Shown here: positions 1-8,340 of the stretch, one piece after another | How the letters are laid out: each line of letters opens with the position of its first letter | How positions within the stretch are numbered: position 1 is the first letter of the stretch | The notes under the pieces: generated by a model | Seen by the model: only the letters and a program-made list of their open reading frames with translations | Database searches by the model: none | What the model was told of the DNA's origin: nothing | Translations under genes and position numbers: made by a program | Assembly: GCA_902779055.1 (NCBI GenBank) | Contig: CACZAD010000015.1 | Span: forward strand, 1-46,855 | Source: Fibrobacter succinogenes | GTDB lineage: Bacteria; Fibrobacterota; Fibrobacteria; Fibrobacterales; Fibrobacteraceae | DNA: 46,855 nt | Direction of reading: 5' to 3'

Positions 1-81
1 GCTATTGAAATTGACACTACACACATCTCAATCGAACAACAGGTTCAAAAGATTCTCGACTACGTAGGTGTAGTGGCGTAG
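1..81 (+). CDS. cmk: C-terminal end of probable cytidylate kinase (partial)
   Basis: The first 81 bases read as an open frame of 26 codons ending in TAG. It includes the stretch AIEIDTTHISIEQQV, which resembles the C-terminal strand and helix of cytidylate kinases (IDTT followed by a helix entering a valine-rich end). In many bacteria cmk lies directly upstream of rpsA, as here, 36 nt before the S1 start. The enzyme would phosphorylate CMP and dCMP in the cytoplasm. Only the tail is visible, so no catalytic motif can be checked; the assignment rests on this short match and on gene order. Confidence 0.6.
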   Translation, partial: AIEIDTTHISIEQQVQKILDYVGVVA

Positions 82-117
82 CCTGAATCCTTTGTTACCA
101 CAACCCAATTAACTAAT

Positions 118-831
118 ATGTCTCAAAATCTCAAATTCGGAACTCAAGAAGATCTCGAAGAAATTCTCGCCGCCCAGGGTGAATGCTCCCCGGACTTCCG
201 CAAGGCCAACGCTGACGTCTATGCCGGCATGGGCTGCCTCGAACAGGGCAAGCTCGTCACGGGTAAGATCAGCCAGGTGAACGACCAGGAAGTTCTCGTC
301 GACGTGAACTACAAGTCCGAAGGCGTTATTGATCGCGCCGAATTCAAGGATACTGATTCTCTCGAACTCGGTTCCGAAATCGAAGTGTTCGTCGAAAAGC
401 TCGAAGACGAAGACGGTCGCCTCATCCTCTCCAAGCAGAAGGCTGACTTCGTTCGCGTGTGGGATCGCATCCACGCTGCATTCGAAAACAACGAAGTCGT
501 ACGCGGCACTCTCACGAAGCGCATCAAGGGCGGCGTTGTCGTCGACCTCTTTGGTATCGATGCCTTCCTCCCGGGCTCTCAGATCGACCTCCGTCAGATT
601 CCGGACATCAACGCTCTCATCGGCCAGGAATTCGACCTCAAGGTTATCAAGGTCAACAAGGCTCGTCGCAACATCGTCGTTTCTCGCCGTGTTGTTCTCG
701 AAGAAGAACGCAACAAGCAGCGTGGCGACGTTCTCGAAACTCTCGAGAAGAACCAGGTCCGCAAGGGTATCGTCAAGAACATCACCGACTTCGGTGCATT
801 CATCGACCTTGGCGGCGTAGATGGTCACTGA
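118..831 (+). CDS. rpsA: 30S ribosomal protein S1, N-terminal part (frame disrupted)
   Basis: This 237-residue frame carries the first two S1 (OB-fold) domains (about residues 38-105 and 122-190) and the beginning of the third, GIVKNITDFGAFIDLGGVDG. It then ends abruptly at TGA. Protein S1 binds mRNA leaders and helps load them on the 30S subunit. The next frame restarts inside a later S1 domain, overlapping by 11 nt in another phase. Compared with a normal six-domain S1, the end of domain 3 and the start of domain 4 (roughly 65 residues) are missing and the phase is shifted. S1 is normally essential in Gram-negative bacteria, so a sequencing or assembly collapse between similar S1 repeats is as likely as a real mutation. 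Confidence 0.9.
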   Translation: MSQNLKFGTQEDLEEILAAQGECSPDFRKANADVYAGMGCLEQGKLVTGKISQVNDQEVLVDVNYKSEGVIDRAEFKDTDSLELGSEIEVFVEKLEDEDGRLILSKQKADFVRVWDRIHAAFENNEVVRGTLTKRIKGGVVVDLFGIDAFLPGSQIDLRQIPDINALIGQEFDLKVIKVNKARRNIVVSRRVVLEEERNKQRGDVLETLEKNQVRKGIVKNITDFGAFIDLGGVDGH

Positions 832-1675
832 TTACGGTGCATTCGTCGAACTCGACAGCGGTGTTGAAGGTCTCATCCACGTTTCTGAAATGTCCTGGAC
901 CCAGCACGTCAAGCACCCGTCCAAAATCCTCACTGTCGGTCAGGAAGTCGAAGCTGTTGTTCTCAAGGTTGAAGAAGATGCAGAACGTATCTCTCTCGGC
1001 ATGAAGCAGCTCGAATCTGATCCGTGGGATTCTATCGAAACCGAACTTCCGCCGGGCGCACGCGTCGTCGGTGAAATCCGCAACATCGCTTCCTTCGGCG
1101 CATTCGTCGAAATCAAGGAAGGTGTTGATGGCCTCATCCACGTTTCTGACATGTCCTGGACCAAGAAGATCACCCACCCGAACGAAATGGTCAAGAAGGG
1201 TGACAAGGTTGAATGCGTCGTTCTCGCCGTCGATAAGGAAAAGCGCCGCATTTCTCTCTCCATGAAGCACCTCACCGAAGATCCGTGGGATTCTATCGAT
1301 TCCACCTACCCGGTTGACTCCGAAGTCAAGGGCAAGATCGTTCGTATGCTCGACCGCGGCGTCGTGGTTGAACTCGCTGACGGTATCGAAGGCTTCATCC
1401 CGGTCTCCAAGCTCACCGCTGAATACATCAAGGTTCCGGCCGATGCATTCAAGGTTGGCGACGAAGTTCCGGCTGTCGTGACCGAAATCGATCAGAACAA
1501 CCGCAAGATCTACCTCTCCGTTGTTGACTACTTCAAGAACCGTGAATCCGCTGAACTCAAGGCTTGGATGGACTCCCACAAGCCGGGCGAAAACGGCACC
1601 ACGATTGGCGACGCAGTTGCTCCGAAGAAGAAGGCTTCTAAGAAGAAGGCTGAAAAGTCCGAAGAAGAAGCTTAA
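821..1675 (+). CDS. rpsA: 30S ribosomal protein S1, C-terminal part (frame disrupted)
   Basis: This frame begins within S1 domain 4 (VTDYGAFVELDSGVEGL). It continues with domain 5 (GEIRNIASFGAFVEIKEGVDG) and domain 6 (GKIVRMLDRGVVVELADG), then a lysine/glutamate-rich tail from about residue 265. The ATG at its first codon is simply part of the old reading frame and has no ribosome-binding site, so it is probably not a real start. Together with the upstream frame it makes one broken rpsA. The codon choice (many CTC, AAG, GAA) is uniform across both parts and typical of a highly expressed gene, which argues for a recent break or an artefact rather than an old pseudogene. Confidence 0.88.
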   Translation: MVTDYGAFVELDSGVEGLIHVSEMSWTQHVKHPSKILTVGQEVEAVVLKVEEDAERISLGMKQLESDPWDSIETELPPGARVVGEIRNIASFGAFVEIKEGVDGLIHVSDMSWTKKITHPNEMVKKGDKVECVVLAVDKEKRRISLSMKHLTEDPWDSIDSTYPVDSEVKGKIVRMLDRGVVVELADGIEGFIPVSKLTAEYIKVPADAFKVGDEVPAVVTEIDQNNRKIYLSVVDYFKNRESAELKAWMDSHKPGENGTTIGDAVAPKKKASKKKAEKSEEEA

Positions 1676-1697
1676 TTTAGTTTCAAACTAAAGCTTA

Positions 1698-1736
1698 AAG
1701 GAATCCCACGGGTAACCGTGGGGTTTCTTTTTTTTA
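1698..1736 (+). terminator. Rho-independent terminator after rpsA
   Basis: A strong stem CCCACGG / CCGTGGG with a GTAA loop is followed by TTTCTTTTTTTT, 23 nt after the rpsA stop codon. Confidence 0.9.
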
Positions 1737-1758
1737 TAAAGTTTGTTATTTTTAGTTT

Positions 1759-2847
1759 ATGCAAAAACATATTCTAGAATTAGATGTTTTGCGTGTATTG
1801 GCGATGTTGTTTGTGACCACTTTCCATTTTGGGTTGCAATATGTAGCGGAGAACCTGCCTTGCTTTAATTTTTTCTGTAAAACGGCAAACTATGATTTTG
1901 GAAATATTGCCGTTACGCTTTTTATAGCGCTTTCGGGAGGATTACTTTATAAAAAGTACGGGGCTGTCGATATATATGAAGATGGGTCTTTTAAAGAGTT
2001 TTATATAAAGCGTTTCAAGACAATCTATCCGCCGTTCTGGATTTTGAGCCTTTATATTCCATTGACGATGACTCGCCATTTTATGGCCGATGGTAACGCC
2101 TTCTTTATGGGGCATCCGCTTAAGCTGTTGCTTACGATAGTGGGCTTTGACGGTTACATTAGGCAGTATGGCGTTGATACCTATGTTTTTTGCGGAGACT
2201 GGTTCGTCGGGGCGATTGTTCTTTTGTACTTGTTGTTTCCGTTGCTAGCCAAGTGCTATCGTCATAGGCCTTATATGACATTGTCTGTACTTGCCGTGCT
2301 TTACTCATGCCAATACCTGATTCCTACAGAGTACGATGATGTGTTTGGTTCTTTGCCTTTGACGTTGTCCTTGAAATTTTGCATCGGTTTTATGCTGATC
2401 GAAAACCTGGAACGATTGAAAAATTTGCGGCTCGTTTTGGTCTCGGCTTTGGTGTTTGTCGTGCTCACATTTTTCGATATTCCCAGTCGAGTCAATACAG
2501 ATTTTTTGGGGACAGTGGCCGCCATGGCTCTGTTTGTGGTCGTGTTTTATTTGGCCTCGTTCCTGTTGCATTTTGAGGCAATTTGCCTTCCGGTCCAAAA
2601 ACTCGCGAAGCTTTCTTATTGCTTTTTCTTAGTGCAGCATGTGGGCATTGTTTGGGCTCAGATGGCTTTTATCAAGATTTTCGAAAGAATGCACTGGAAC
2701 TTTACGGAATGGAATGTTATGGTGCTGCTGGGTCTAACTTTTGTCGCCATATTATTGGCTTCTTGGGTGTTGAAGCGAATCAGCGATACAATAGTGAAGT
2801 TCTTTACTTTCAGAACGATTTTACTAAGCCATCATTTTCTATCTTAA
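1759..2847 (+). CDS. Acyltransferase family 3 membrane protein (OafA/YrhL-like)
   Basis: This 362-residue integral membrane protein has about ten hydrophobic segments. It starts with ILELDVLRVLAMLFV followed by TTFHFG, the typical opening of acyltransferase-3 proteins, with the family histidine in the first helix (position 22). Such enzymes move acyl groups, often acetyl, onto extracytoplasmic sugars of LPS, capsule or peptidoglycan; the substrate here is unknown. The gene is clearly more AT-rich than its neighbours and sits between the rpsA terminator and coaBC, 5 nt before the coaBC start. This suggests a transferred gene inserted into a conserved neighbourhood. No clear Shine-Dalgarno sequence precedes the ATG. 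Confidence 0.85.
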   Translation: MQKHILELDVLRVLAMLFVTTFHFGLQYVAENLPCFNFFCKTANYDFGNIAVTLFIALSGGLLYKKYGAVDIYEDGSFKEFYIKRFKTIYPPFWILSLYIPLTMTRHFMADGNAFFMGHPLKLLLTIVGFDGYIRQYGVDTYVFCGDWFVGAIVLLYLLFPLLAKCYRHRPYMTLSVLAVLYSCQYLIPTEYDDVFGSLPLTLSLKFCIGFMLIENLERLKNLRLVLVSALVFVVLTFFDIPSRVNTDFLGTVAAMALFVVVFYLASFLLHFEAICLPVQKLAKLSYCFFLVQHVGIVWAQMAFIKIFERMHWNFTEWNVMVLLGLTFVAILLASWVLKRISDTIVKFFTFRTILLSHHFLS

Positions 2848-2852
2848 CGGGT

Positions 2853-4178
2853 ATGAATCTCGCTGGAAAGAAAATACTTCTTGGAGTCTCGGGTGGAATT
2901 GCCGCCTACAAGTCCTGTGAACTCTTGCGCCTGCTGCAAAAGAAAGGCGCCGAAGTGCGCGTCTGCATGACCGAAGCCGCCACACAGTTCGTGGCCCCGC
3001 TTACGTTCGCAAGCCTCTCCAAATGCCCCGTGTACCTGAAGAACGGTGCCGTCGAAGCTCGCCCTTTCCAGCATATTGACTTTCCGCGTTGGGCCGACCT
3101 TTATCTCGTCGTTCCGGCAACCGCAAATGTCATCGGAAAGTTCGTCTATGGCATTGCCGATGACCCTGTGAGTCTCTGCTTCATGAGCTGCACGGGCCCT
3201 CGCTTTGTTGCCCCTGCGATGAATGTCGCGATGTATAATTCTCCGGCCGTCAAGCGTAATCTCGAAACGCTCCGCAGTTTTGAAAATACGTTCGTGATGG
3301 ATAGCCCGGCGGGCGAACTCGCCTGTGGCGAAGTCGGCAAAGGCCGCCTCCTCGACCCCGCCGAAATTGTCGCTTATTTAGAAGCAACCAACGTCGTCCT
3401 GAACGAATCCGTCACCCTGAGTGAAACGAAGGGTCCAGTCAAATCTTGCGCCGCCCAATACCTTGAAGAAACCGCATTGCAGGACCTTCCTGCATCCGGA
3501 GTGGGCAAACATCGCGTCCTCATCACCGCCGGCCGCACCGAAGAAGCGATTGACCCCGTGCGTTACATCAGCAACCGCAGCAGCGGAAAGACCGCCGTTG
3601 CAATCGCCGCGACGTTCCTTGCAAACGGCTTTGACGTAAGCGTAGTTGCAGGCCCGATGGAAGCCGAATTCCCCGGTGGCGTGCGCGTCAAAAAAGTCAA
3701 GAGCGCCTGCGATATGCACAAGGCCGTTCTCGAACAGATGAAGAACGCCGATGTGCTCGTGCATTGCGCCGCCGTAGCCGATTACCGCCCGAAGGTTGTA
3801 TCGAACGAAAAAATCAAGGATAGCCGTAGCCAGCTCATCCTGGAACTCGAACCGAACCCGAACATTTTGCGTGACAGTGTCGCTCAAAAGCGCGCCGACC
3901 AGGTCGTTATCGGCTTTGCGCTGGAAACGGACCACTTCAAGGAACATGCTGCAGAAAAGCTCAAGAAGAGTGGCGCCGATGCGCTTTTGCTTAATGCTCC
4001 CGTGGCCTTGAATAGCGGATTCGGTTTTGACGAAGTGCGCTACACCTTGATCCGAGCGAACTCTCGCAACGCCCAAAATAATGCCGAGGTTGAAATTCCC
4101 GAGATGAAGATGGGGTCGAAAATCGATCTTGCGCAAGAAATTGTAGATTTTAGCCTTGACCAGTTAAAGAACGCTTAG
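2853..4178 (+). CDS. coaBC: Bifunctional phosphopantothenoylcysteine decarboxylase / phosphopantothenate-cysteine ligase
   Basis: CoaBC makes 4'-phosphopantetheine from phosphopantothenate in coenzyme A synthesis. The N-terminal flavoprotein half opens with GKKILLGVSGGIAAYKS, carries the active-site histidine region (FQHIDFPRWAD) and the PAMN motif. The C-terminal ligase half starts at HRVLITAGRTEEAIDPVR and contains SNRSSGKTA. I chose the ATG at 2853, giving 441 residues, because the family begins at this motif. An in-frame start 270 nt upstream would lie deep in the acyltransferase gene. Between the halves (about residues 181-215) is a linker that includes sequence from a palindromic repeat element at 3411-3436. 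The downstream UDG-like gene is only 9 nt away and probably cotranscribed. Confidence 0.95.
   Translation: MNLAGKKILLGVSGGIAAYKSCELLRLLQKKGAEVRVCMTEAATQFVAPLTFASLSKCPVYLKNGAVEARPFQHIDFPRWADLYLVVPATANVIGKFVYGIADDPVSLCFMSCTGPRFVAPAMNVAMYNSPAVKRNLETLRSFENTFVMDSPAGELACGEVGKGRLLDPAEIVAYLEATNVVLNESVTLSETKGPVKSCAAQYLEETALQDLPASGVGKHRVLITAGRTEEAIDPVRYISNRSSGKTAVAIAATFLANGFDVSVVAGPMEAEFPGGVRVKKVKSACDMHKAVLEQMKNADVLVHCAAVADYRPKVVSNEKIKDSRSQLILELEPNPNILRDSVAQKRADQVVIGFALETDHFKEHAAEKLKKSGADALLLNAPVALNSGFGFDEVRYTLIRANSRNAQNNAEVEIPEMKMGSKIDLAQEIVDFSLDQLKNA
3411..3436 (+). repeat. Palindromic repeat element inside coaBC
   Basis: GTCACCCTGAG, then TGAAACGA, then AGGGTCC forms an inverted repeat (ACCCT/AGGGT) that begins with the same GTCAyCC as the intergenic elements of this window. 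It is read in frame as residues of the linker joining the CoaC and CoaB halves, where an insertion is structurally tolerable. Confidence 0.6.
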
Positions 4179-4187
4179 AGGAACGGT

Positions 4188-5135
4188 ATGCCCGAAGAAT
4201 TTGATTTTAGCGAACTTCGCAAGTATCTGCAAGGCCAAATGGACATGGGCGAGGAGGATTTGCTCCTCGATGAACCGTGGACATTGACTCGCAAAAAGTC
4301 CGCCGTTCCTGCAGGGGCTCCGCGCCCGGCAAATCCGATGCCGCAAATGCGCCCGGCAAATCCGGCGCCATTCCCGCAGCATTCGGCTCCCGCGAATCCT
4401 GCTCCGATTCCGCAACAGTCACCGTTCCCTTCAAACCCCGCACCGTTTGCAAATCAGGCGCAGCCCGCTTTTCAGCAGTCTGCATTTGGCGCTCCCGCGC
4501 CATCCGCGCCGGCTCCGCGTCCGACCCCGGCGCCAAAGCTCGATGCCGGCCTCACCATTGCTCCGCGTGCCGTTAAAAAGACGACCGCCGCGTACGAACT
4601 CGCCGATTCCATCGGCGCCTTCTACGATGCGCTCAAGACGGATGCGCTTTATGCCCGTGTTGCAAACGTTGTTCGTTATGAAGGCCCGGAACACCCGCGC
4701 CTCCTGATTTTGCTTGCCGCCCCGAAGCCGGGCGAGCCGGCCGGCGCCTTTTTCCAGTCGCCCACCGGCGAAATGCTTGTGCGTTTGTTCGGAAGCCTCG
4801 GTTACGCCCCGGATTCTCTTGGCGTCACGTACTTTTACAAGGATGCTCCGCGAGCACTATCTCCGATCCTGCTCGCCTCGCTCCGTCGAATGCTAACAAA
4901 GGAACTATCCTTTATCGCGCCCGAAGTCATGATCACCTTTAGCGAGCCGCTTTTCTATGACGTGTTCAGCAAGGGCAAGAACTTCAATGATCTCGCAGGA
5001 ACTGCGCTCGACTTCAACGGAACAAAGACGGTTTCGCTTGTCGATGCTTATGCGATGACGACGGACAAGCAGCTCAAATGGCTCACGTGGAAGGTGCATA
5101 TCCCGCGCAGCGGCCTTTTCACCGCCGTCAAGTAA
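4188..5135 (+). CDS. Uracil-DNA glycosylase-superfamily-like protein with Pro-rich N-terminus
   Basis: The 315-residue protein has a short acidic N-terminus, a proline/alanine-rich low-complexity linker (about residues 40-125), and a C-terminal domain of about 185 residues. That domain, with RLLILLAAPKPGEPAG, GEMLVRLFGSLGY and IAPEVMITFSEPLFYDVF, resembles the fold signature of family-4 uracil-DNA glycosylases (normally GEAPG... and ...PKVIVTLG). The GEAPGxxE active-site motif is not preserved, and the protein contains no cysteine, so the usual 4Fe-4S cluster cannot form. Catalytic activity is therefore doubtful. A UDG gene downstream of coaBC occurs in other bacteria, which supports a homologous origin. 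An AGAGG site 9 nt upstream supports the start. Confidence 0.5.
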   Translation: MPEEFDFSELRKYLQGQMDMGEEDLLLDEPWTLTRKKSAVPAGAPRPANPMPQMRPANPAPFPQHSAPANPAPIPQQSPFPSNPAPFANQAQPAFQQSAFGAPAPSAPAPRPTPAPKLDAGLTIAPRAVKKTTAAYELADSIGAFYDALKTDALYARVANVVRYEGPEHPRLLILLAAPKPGEPAGAFFQSPTGEMLVRLFGSLGYAPDSLGVTYFYKDAPRALSPILLASLRRMLTKELSFIAPEVMITFSEPLFYDVFSKGKNFNDLAGTALDFNGTKTVSLVDAYAMTTDKQLKWLTWKVHIPRSGLFTAVK

Positions 5136-5144
5136 CCGCGCATT

Positions 5145-5221
5145 GTCACCCCGCACTTGTTGCGGGGCCGCCTTACACATATACAATCACATTGTCACCC
5201 CGCACTTGTTGCGGGGTCGCC
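5145..5221. repeat. Two tandem palindromic elements
   Basis: Two near-identical elements at 5145-5172 and 5194-5221 each read GTCACCCCGCA, CTTG, TTGCGGGG, then CCGCC or TCGCC. Each forms a GC-rich hairpin (CCCCGCA/TGCGGGG). They lie downstream of the UDG-like gene, where they could also act as a transcription end or mRNA-stabilising structure. Confidence 0.8.
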
Positions 5222-5305
5222 TTTTTGTAGCCCATTTCCACTGCTTTTGCGTCTCTCCCCAAAATCCAATGTAAACTATTATTGTATATTTAAATCGGTA
5301 TAGTT

Positions 5306-6721
5306 ATGTCAGAAGAGAATAATTCTAAATCGTTTGATGGACGCCAAATGCCCGCCGATGTCGAGGCCGAACGCTGCCTCCTTGGCGGTATTTTGCGTGA
5401 TCCCGAAGTGATGGGCGTCGCAGTGATGGCCATCAGTGATGATGACTTTTTCTACATGGAACGTCATCAGTTGATTTGGAATGCCCTATGCTCCTTGAAC
5501 AAGGCGGTAACGCCCATCGATCCGGTGACGCTTTCGGCCGAACTTACAAAGATGGGCAAGCTCGACATTGTCGGGGGTAGGGAATACATCTTTGAACTTA
5601 TGGAATCCGTCGCATCGTCGGCGAATGTCCCGTGGCAGTTGGAACACCTCCGCAGCAAGGCGGTGTTACGCAAGCTCATCCGCACGTCATCCGATATTAT
5701 CCGCCAGGCAATGGACCCGGCTTCTACTCCGGACAATGTGCTGCAAGATGCCGAACGCGACATCTTTGCGATTGCCGATAACCAGGTGCGCAACACCTTG
5801 AAGTCGATCGACAACTTTGTGGCGCCTCTTCTGGAACGCATCAACAACCGTCGTGATGGCGGCATTACGGGCGTGCCTACGGGCATTACGGAACTGGATG
5901 AACTCACGAATGGTCTCCAGAATTCCGACTTGATCATTCTTGCTGCCCGTCCGGGTGTTGGTAAAACGTCTTTCGCCATGACGGTTGCCGCAAACGCAGC
6001 CATTCGCTACGGCAAGAACGTTGCCTTCTTCAGCTTGGAAATGGACGGCATCCAGCTCGCCCAACGTCTGCTCTGCTCGCAGGCACAGGTCGACCAGAGT
6101 AGGCTCCGTAACGGTAAGCTCAGTTCTGACGAAATCAAGAAGATTATCGCCGCCGTGACTCCGATTAACCAGGCTCCGCTGTTTGTCGATGACAACGCCG
6201 ACCTCGGCATCATGGAACTCATGAGCAAGGCGCGCCAGCTCAAGCACAAGGGCCACCTCGACCTCCTCATTATCGACTACTTGCAGTTGATGAAGACAGG
6301 CAAGGAAGAAAACCGTGCTGTCGCAATCGGTGCCATTTCCCGTGGCCTCAAGATCTTGGCGAAGGAATTGAGCATCCCGGTCATTGCGCTTGCTCAGCTC
6401 AGCCGTAAAGTCGAAGAAAAAGGCCGTGAACGACCGCAGCTTTCGGACTTGCGTGAATCCGGTTCTATCGAACAGGACGCTGACATGGTGTGGTTCGTGG
6501 AACGTCCGTTCGTGCAGACGCACAAGGACGAAGACCGCTACAAGGCAACGCTCATTGTCGCGAAGCACCGTAACGGTTCCGTGAAGGACATTGATATGAG
6601 CTTTGTGCCCGAATACACGACGTTCTACGATGCGACCGACCAGCAAGGGGGCGAAGAAGATGGCGATTATCAGTACGATGATGGCGCAGGCCCGCAAGAA
6701 GCAGACTTTGGCAGTTTTTAA
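5306..6721 (+). CDS. dnaB: Replicative DNA helicase DnaB
   Basis: This 471-residue protein is the hexameric helicase that unwinds DNA at the replication fork. The N-terminal domain (about residues 12-115, starting MPADVEAERCLLGG) mediates hexamer and primase contacts. The RecA-like C-terminal domain has Walker A (ARPGVGKTSF), the H1a-like FFSLEMDG segment, Walker B (LLIIDYLQLM), and the ALAQLSRKVE and LRESGSIEQDAD motifs. Its length is normal for the family, and an acidic tail follows the core. It is followed after 9 nt by mlaE, so the three genes to mlaF are probably one transcript. Confidence 0.97.
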   Translation: MSEENNSKSFDGRQMPADVEAERCLLGGILRDPEVMGVAVMAISDDDFFYMERHQLIWNALCSLNKAVTPIDPVTLSAELTKMGKLDIVGGREYIFELMESVASSANVPWQLEHLRSKAVLRKLIRTSSDIIRQAMDPASTPDNVLQDAERDIFAIADNQVRNTLKSIDNFVAPLLERINNRRDGGITGVPTGITELDELTNGLQNSDLIILAARPGVGKTSFAMTVAANAAIRYGKNVAFFSLEMDGIQLAQRLLCSQAQVDQSRLRNGKLSSDEIKKIIAAVTPINQAPLFVDDNADLGIMELMSKARQLKHKGHLDLLIIDYLQLMKTGKEENRAVAIGAISRGLKILAKELSIPVIALAQLSRKVEEKGRERPQLSDLRESGSIEQDADMVWFVERPFVQTHKDEDRYKATLIVAKHRNGSVKDIDMSFVPEYTTFYDATDQQGGEEDGDYQYDDGAGPQEADFGSF

Positions 6722-6730
6722 GGAAGTGTA

Positions 6731-7513
6731 ATGTCGTTGATCTTGAAACCGGTATACTGGATTGGACAAAAGATTGTCGATGCGATTGCGGCAGTTGGAG
6801 AGTGTATCTGCATTTTGCTCGTCACGCTCAAGCAGTTCCGCTTCGTCCACAAGAATCCTTCCTTGATTGTGAAGGAAATGATTTCTGTGGGCGTTTCCTC
6901 GCTTCCGCTTTTGTTCGTCACGTCCATCTTTACCGGCATGGTGGCGACTATCATGGCCGAGTTCGAATTCCACAACCTCGTGTCCGACAAGTTTGTGGGA
7001 ACTGCGGCCTGCAAGATGGTGCTGATCGAACTTGGACCTTTGCTTACCGCGATTGTGCTTTCCGGACGTGTGGGGAGCGCCGTTGCTGCAGAACTCGGTT
7101 CCATGAAAGAGAAGGAAGAACTTTCCGCTTATGTGGTGCTGGGGCTTGACCCGTACCGCTACCTTGCGATGCCGAGGTACTTTGCGTTTTTGACGATGAT
7201 CCCGTGCCTGACTGCCATATCCAATGCTCTGGCGTTGATTGGCGGTTGGATTGTGTGCGTGCTCGCGCTCGATATTACGACCTACACCTATTCGACCGGT
7301 ATGCAGTACCTGTTCGAAAATCTGGACTTGTGGGCGGGGATTATCAAGTCGGTTGTGTTTGGTACGATCATCTTTGTACTGGCCTACTACCACGGAACTC
7401 ACGCCAAGCCGGGGGCTCGCGGGGTGGGGCTTGCAACGATGAGCGTCGTTGTTTCCAGTTGTCTTATGATATTGGTTTCTGATTTTATTCTTGACGCGTT
7501 CATGTTCTTCTAG
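6731..7513 (+). CDS. mlaE: ABC transporter permease, MlaE family
   Basis: This 260-residue inner-membrane permease is of the MlaE/YrbE type. Members move phospholipids or other lipids between the inner and outer membranes together with an MlaF ATPase and an MCE-domain MlaD protein. The family core is visible: LGPLLTAIVLSGRVGSA, then AAELGSMKEKEEL and VLGLDPYRYLAMPR, followed by hydrophobic helices. The gene for the ATPase partner starts 11 nt downstream. No mlaD gene is present in this window, so the substrate-binding subunit must be encoded elsewhere or replaced. Confidence 0.93.
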   Translation: MSLILKPVYWIGQKIVDAIAAVGECICILLVTLKQFRFVHKNPSLIVKEMISVGVSSLPLLFVTSIFTGMVATIMAEFEFHNLVSDKFVGTAACKMVLIELGPLLTAIVLSGRVGSAVAAELGSMKEKEELSAYVVLGLDPYRYLAMPRYFAFLTMIPCLTAISNALALIGGWIVCVLALDITTYTYSTGMQYLFENLDLWAGIIKSVVFGTIIFVLAYYHGTHAKPGARGVGLATMSVVVSSCLMILVSDFILDAFMFF

Positions 7514-7524
7514 AGGTTGAAGTT

Positions 7525-8319
7525 ATGCCGAATGTAAAAATCGATCCTAGCGATATTGCGATCCGACTCAAGGGACTTAAAAAGTCTTTTGGAACTCAGA
7601 CCGTCCTCGAAGACGTGAACCTCGACATCCGCCGTGGCGAGACGATGGTGATCATCGGTAAGTCTGGCGGTGGCAAGTCCGTGATCTTGAAGCATATGAT
7701 TGGACTTCTGCAACCGGATGGCGGCGAAGTGACTGTCGATGGCGTGACAATCAGTACGCCGGAGTTTTTCGATACGCGCACCATTCGTCGCAAGATGGGT
7801 ATGTTGTTCCAAATGGGCGCCTTGTTCGACTCGATGAATACGGGCGAGAACATTGCGTTTGCCTTGCGTGAACACCACCCGGAATTGTCCGAAGCCGAGA
7901 TCCAGAATGTCGTGACCGAAAAGCTCCAGATGATCAACCTGGTGCCGTCCTTCCGTACAAAGATGCCGTCTGAACTCTCTGGCGGTATGCGTAAGCGTGT
8001 GGCGCTTGCAAGAGCGATTGCGCTCAATCCGGAAATTCTTTTGTACGATGAACCGACGACCGGTCTCGACCCGATTACCAGTGACGTGATCAACGACCTG
8101 ATTCTCGATATGCAGAGCAAGCTCGGTGTGACATCCGTGGTGGTGACGCACGACATGGTGAGTGCCTTCAAGGTGGCCGATCGCATTGCCATGCTCTACA
8201 ACGGTCGCATTATCGAAGTCGGTACTGTCGAAGAAATCAAGAATACAAGCAATCCTTACGTACATCAGTTCATTACTGGACAACGTAAGATTTCGGTGGA
8301 TGGGGAAGCTCAAGAATAG
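7525..8319 (+). CDS. mlaF: ABC transporter ATP-binding protein, MlaF family
   Basis: This 264-residue ATPase pairs with the upstream MlaE permease for lipid transport. The nucleotide-binding motifs are intact: Walker A GKSGGGKSV (about residue 50), signature LSGGMRKRVALARA, Walker B ILLYDEPTTGLDP and the switch histidine in VVTHDM. GGMRKR at the signature is typical of MlaF rather than of general importers. The start has GAGG about 9 nt upstream. The Ser-rich lipoprotein gene begins 21 nt after its stop and may belong to the same transcript. Confidence 0.95.
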   Translation: MPNVKIDPSDIAIRLKGLKKSFGTQTVLEDVNLDIRRGETMVIIGKSGGGKSVILKHMIGLLQPDGGEVTVDGVTISTPEFFDTRTIRRKMGMLFQMGALFDSMNTGENIAFALREHHPELSEAEIQNVVTEKLQMINLVPSFRTKMPSELSGGMRKRVALARAIALNPEILLYDEPTTGLDPITSDVINDLILDMQSKLGVTSVVVTHDMVSAFKVADRIAMLYNGRIIEVGTVEEIKNTSNPYVHQFITGQRKISVDGEAQE

Positions 8320-8340
8320 TTTTAAAGAGTGGGGAAAATT

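Noticed and set aside
2583..2852. An upstream in-frame extension of coaBC
   Set aside because: It would overlap most of the 3' part of the acyltransferase gene, and CoaC proteins begin at the GKKILLGVSGGI motif; the ATG at 2853 is the fitting start.
5145..5221. The tandem palindromes as CRISPR or as plain terminators
   Set aside because: Only two copies with a 21-nt gap, and the same motif is dispersed singly in other gaps; no T-run follows.
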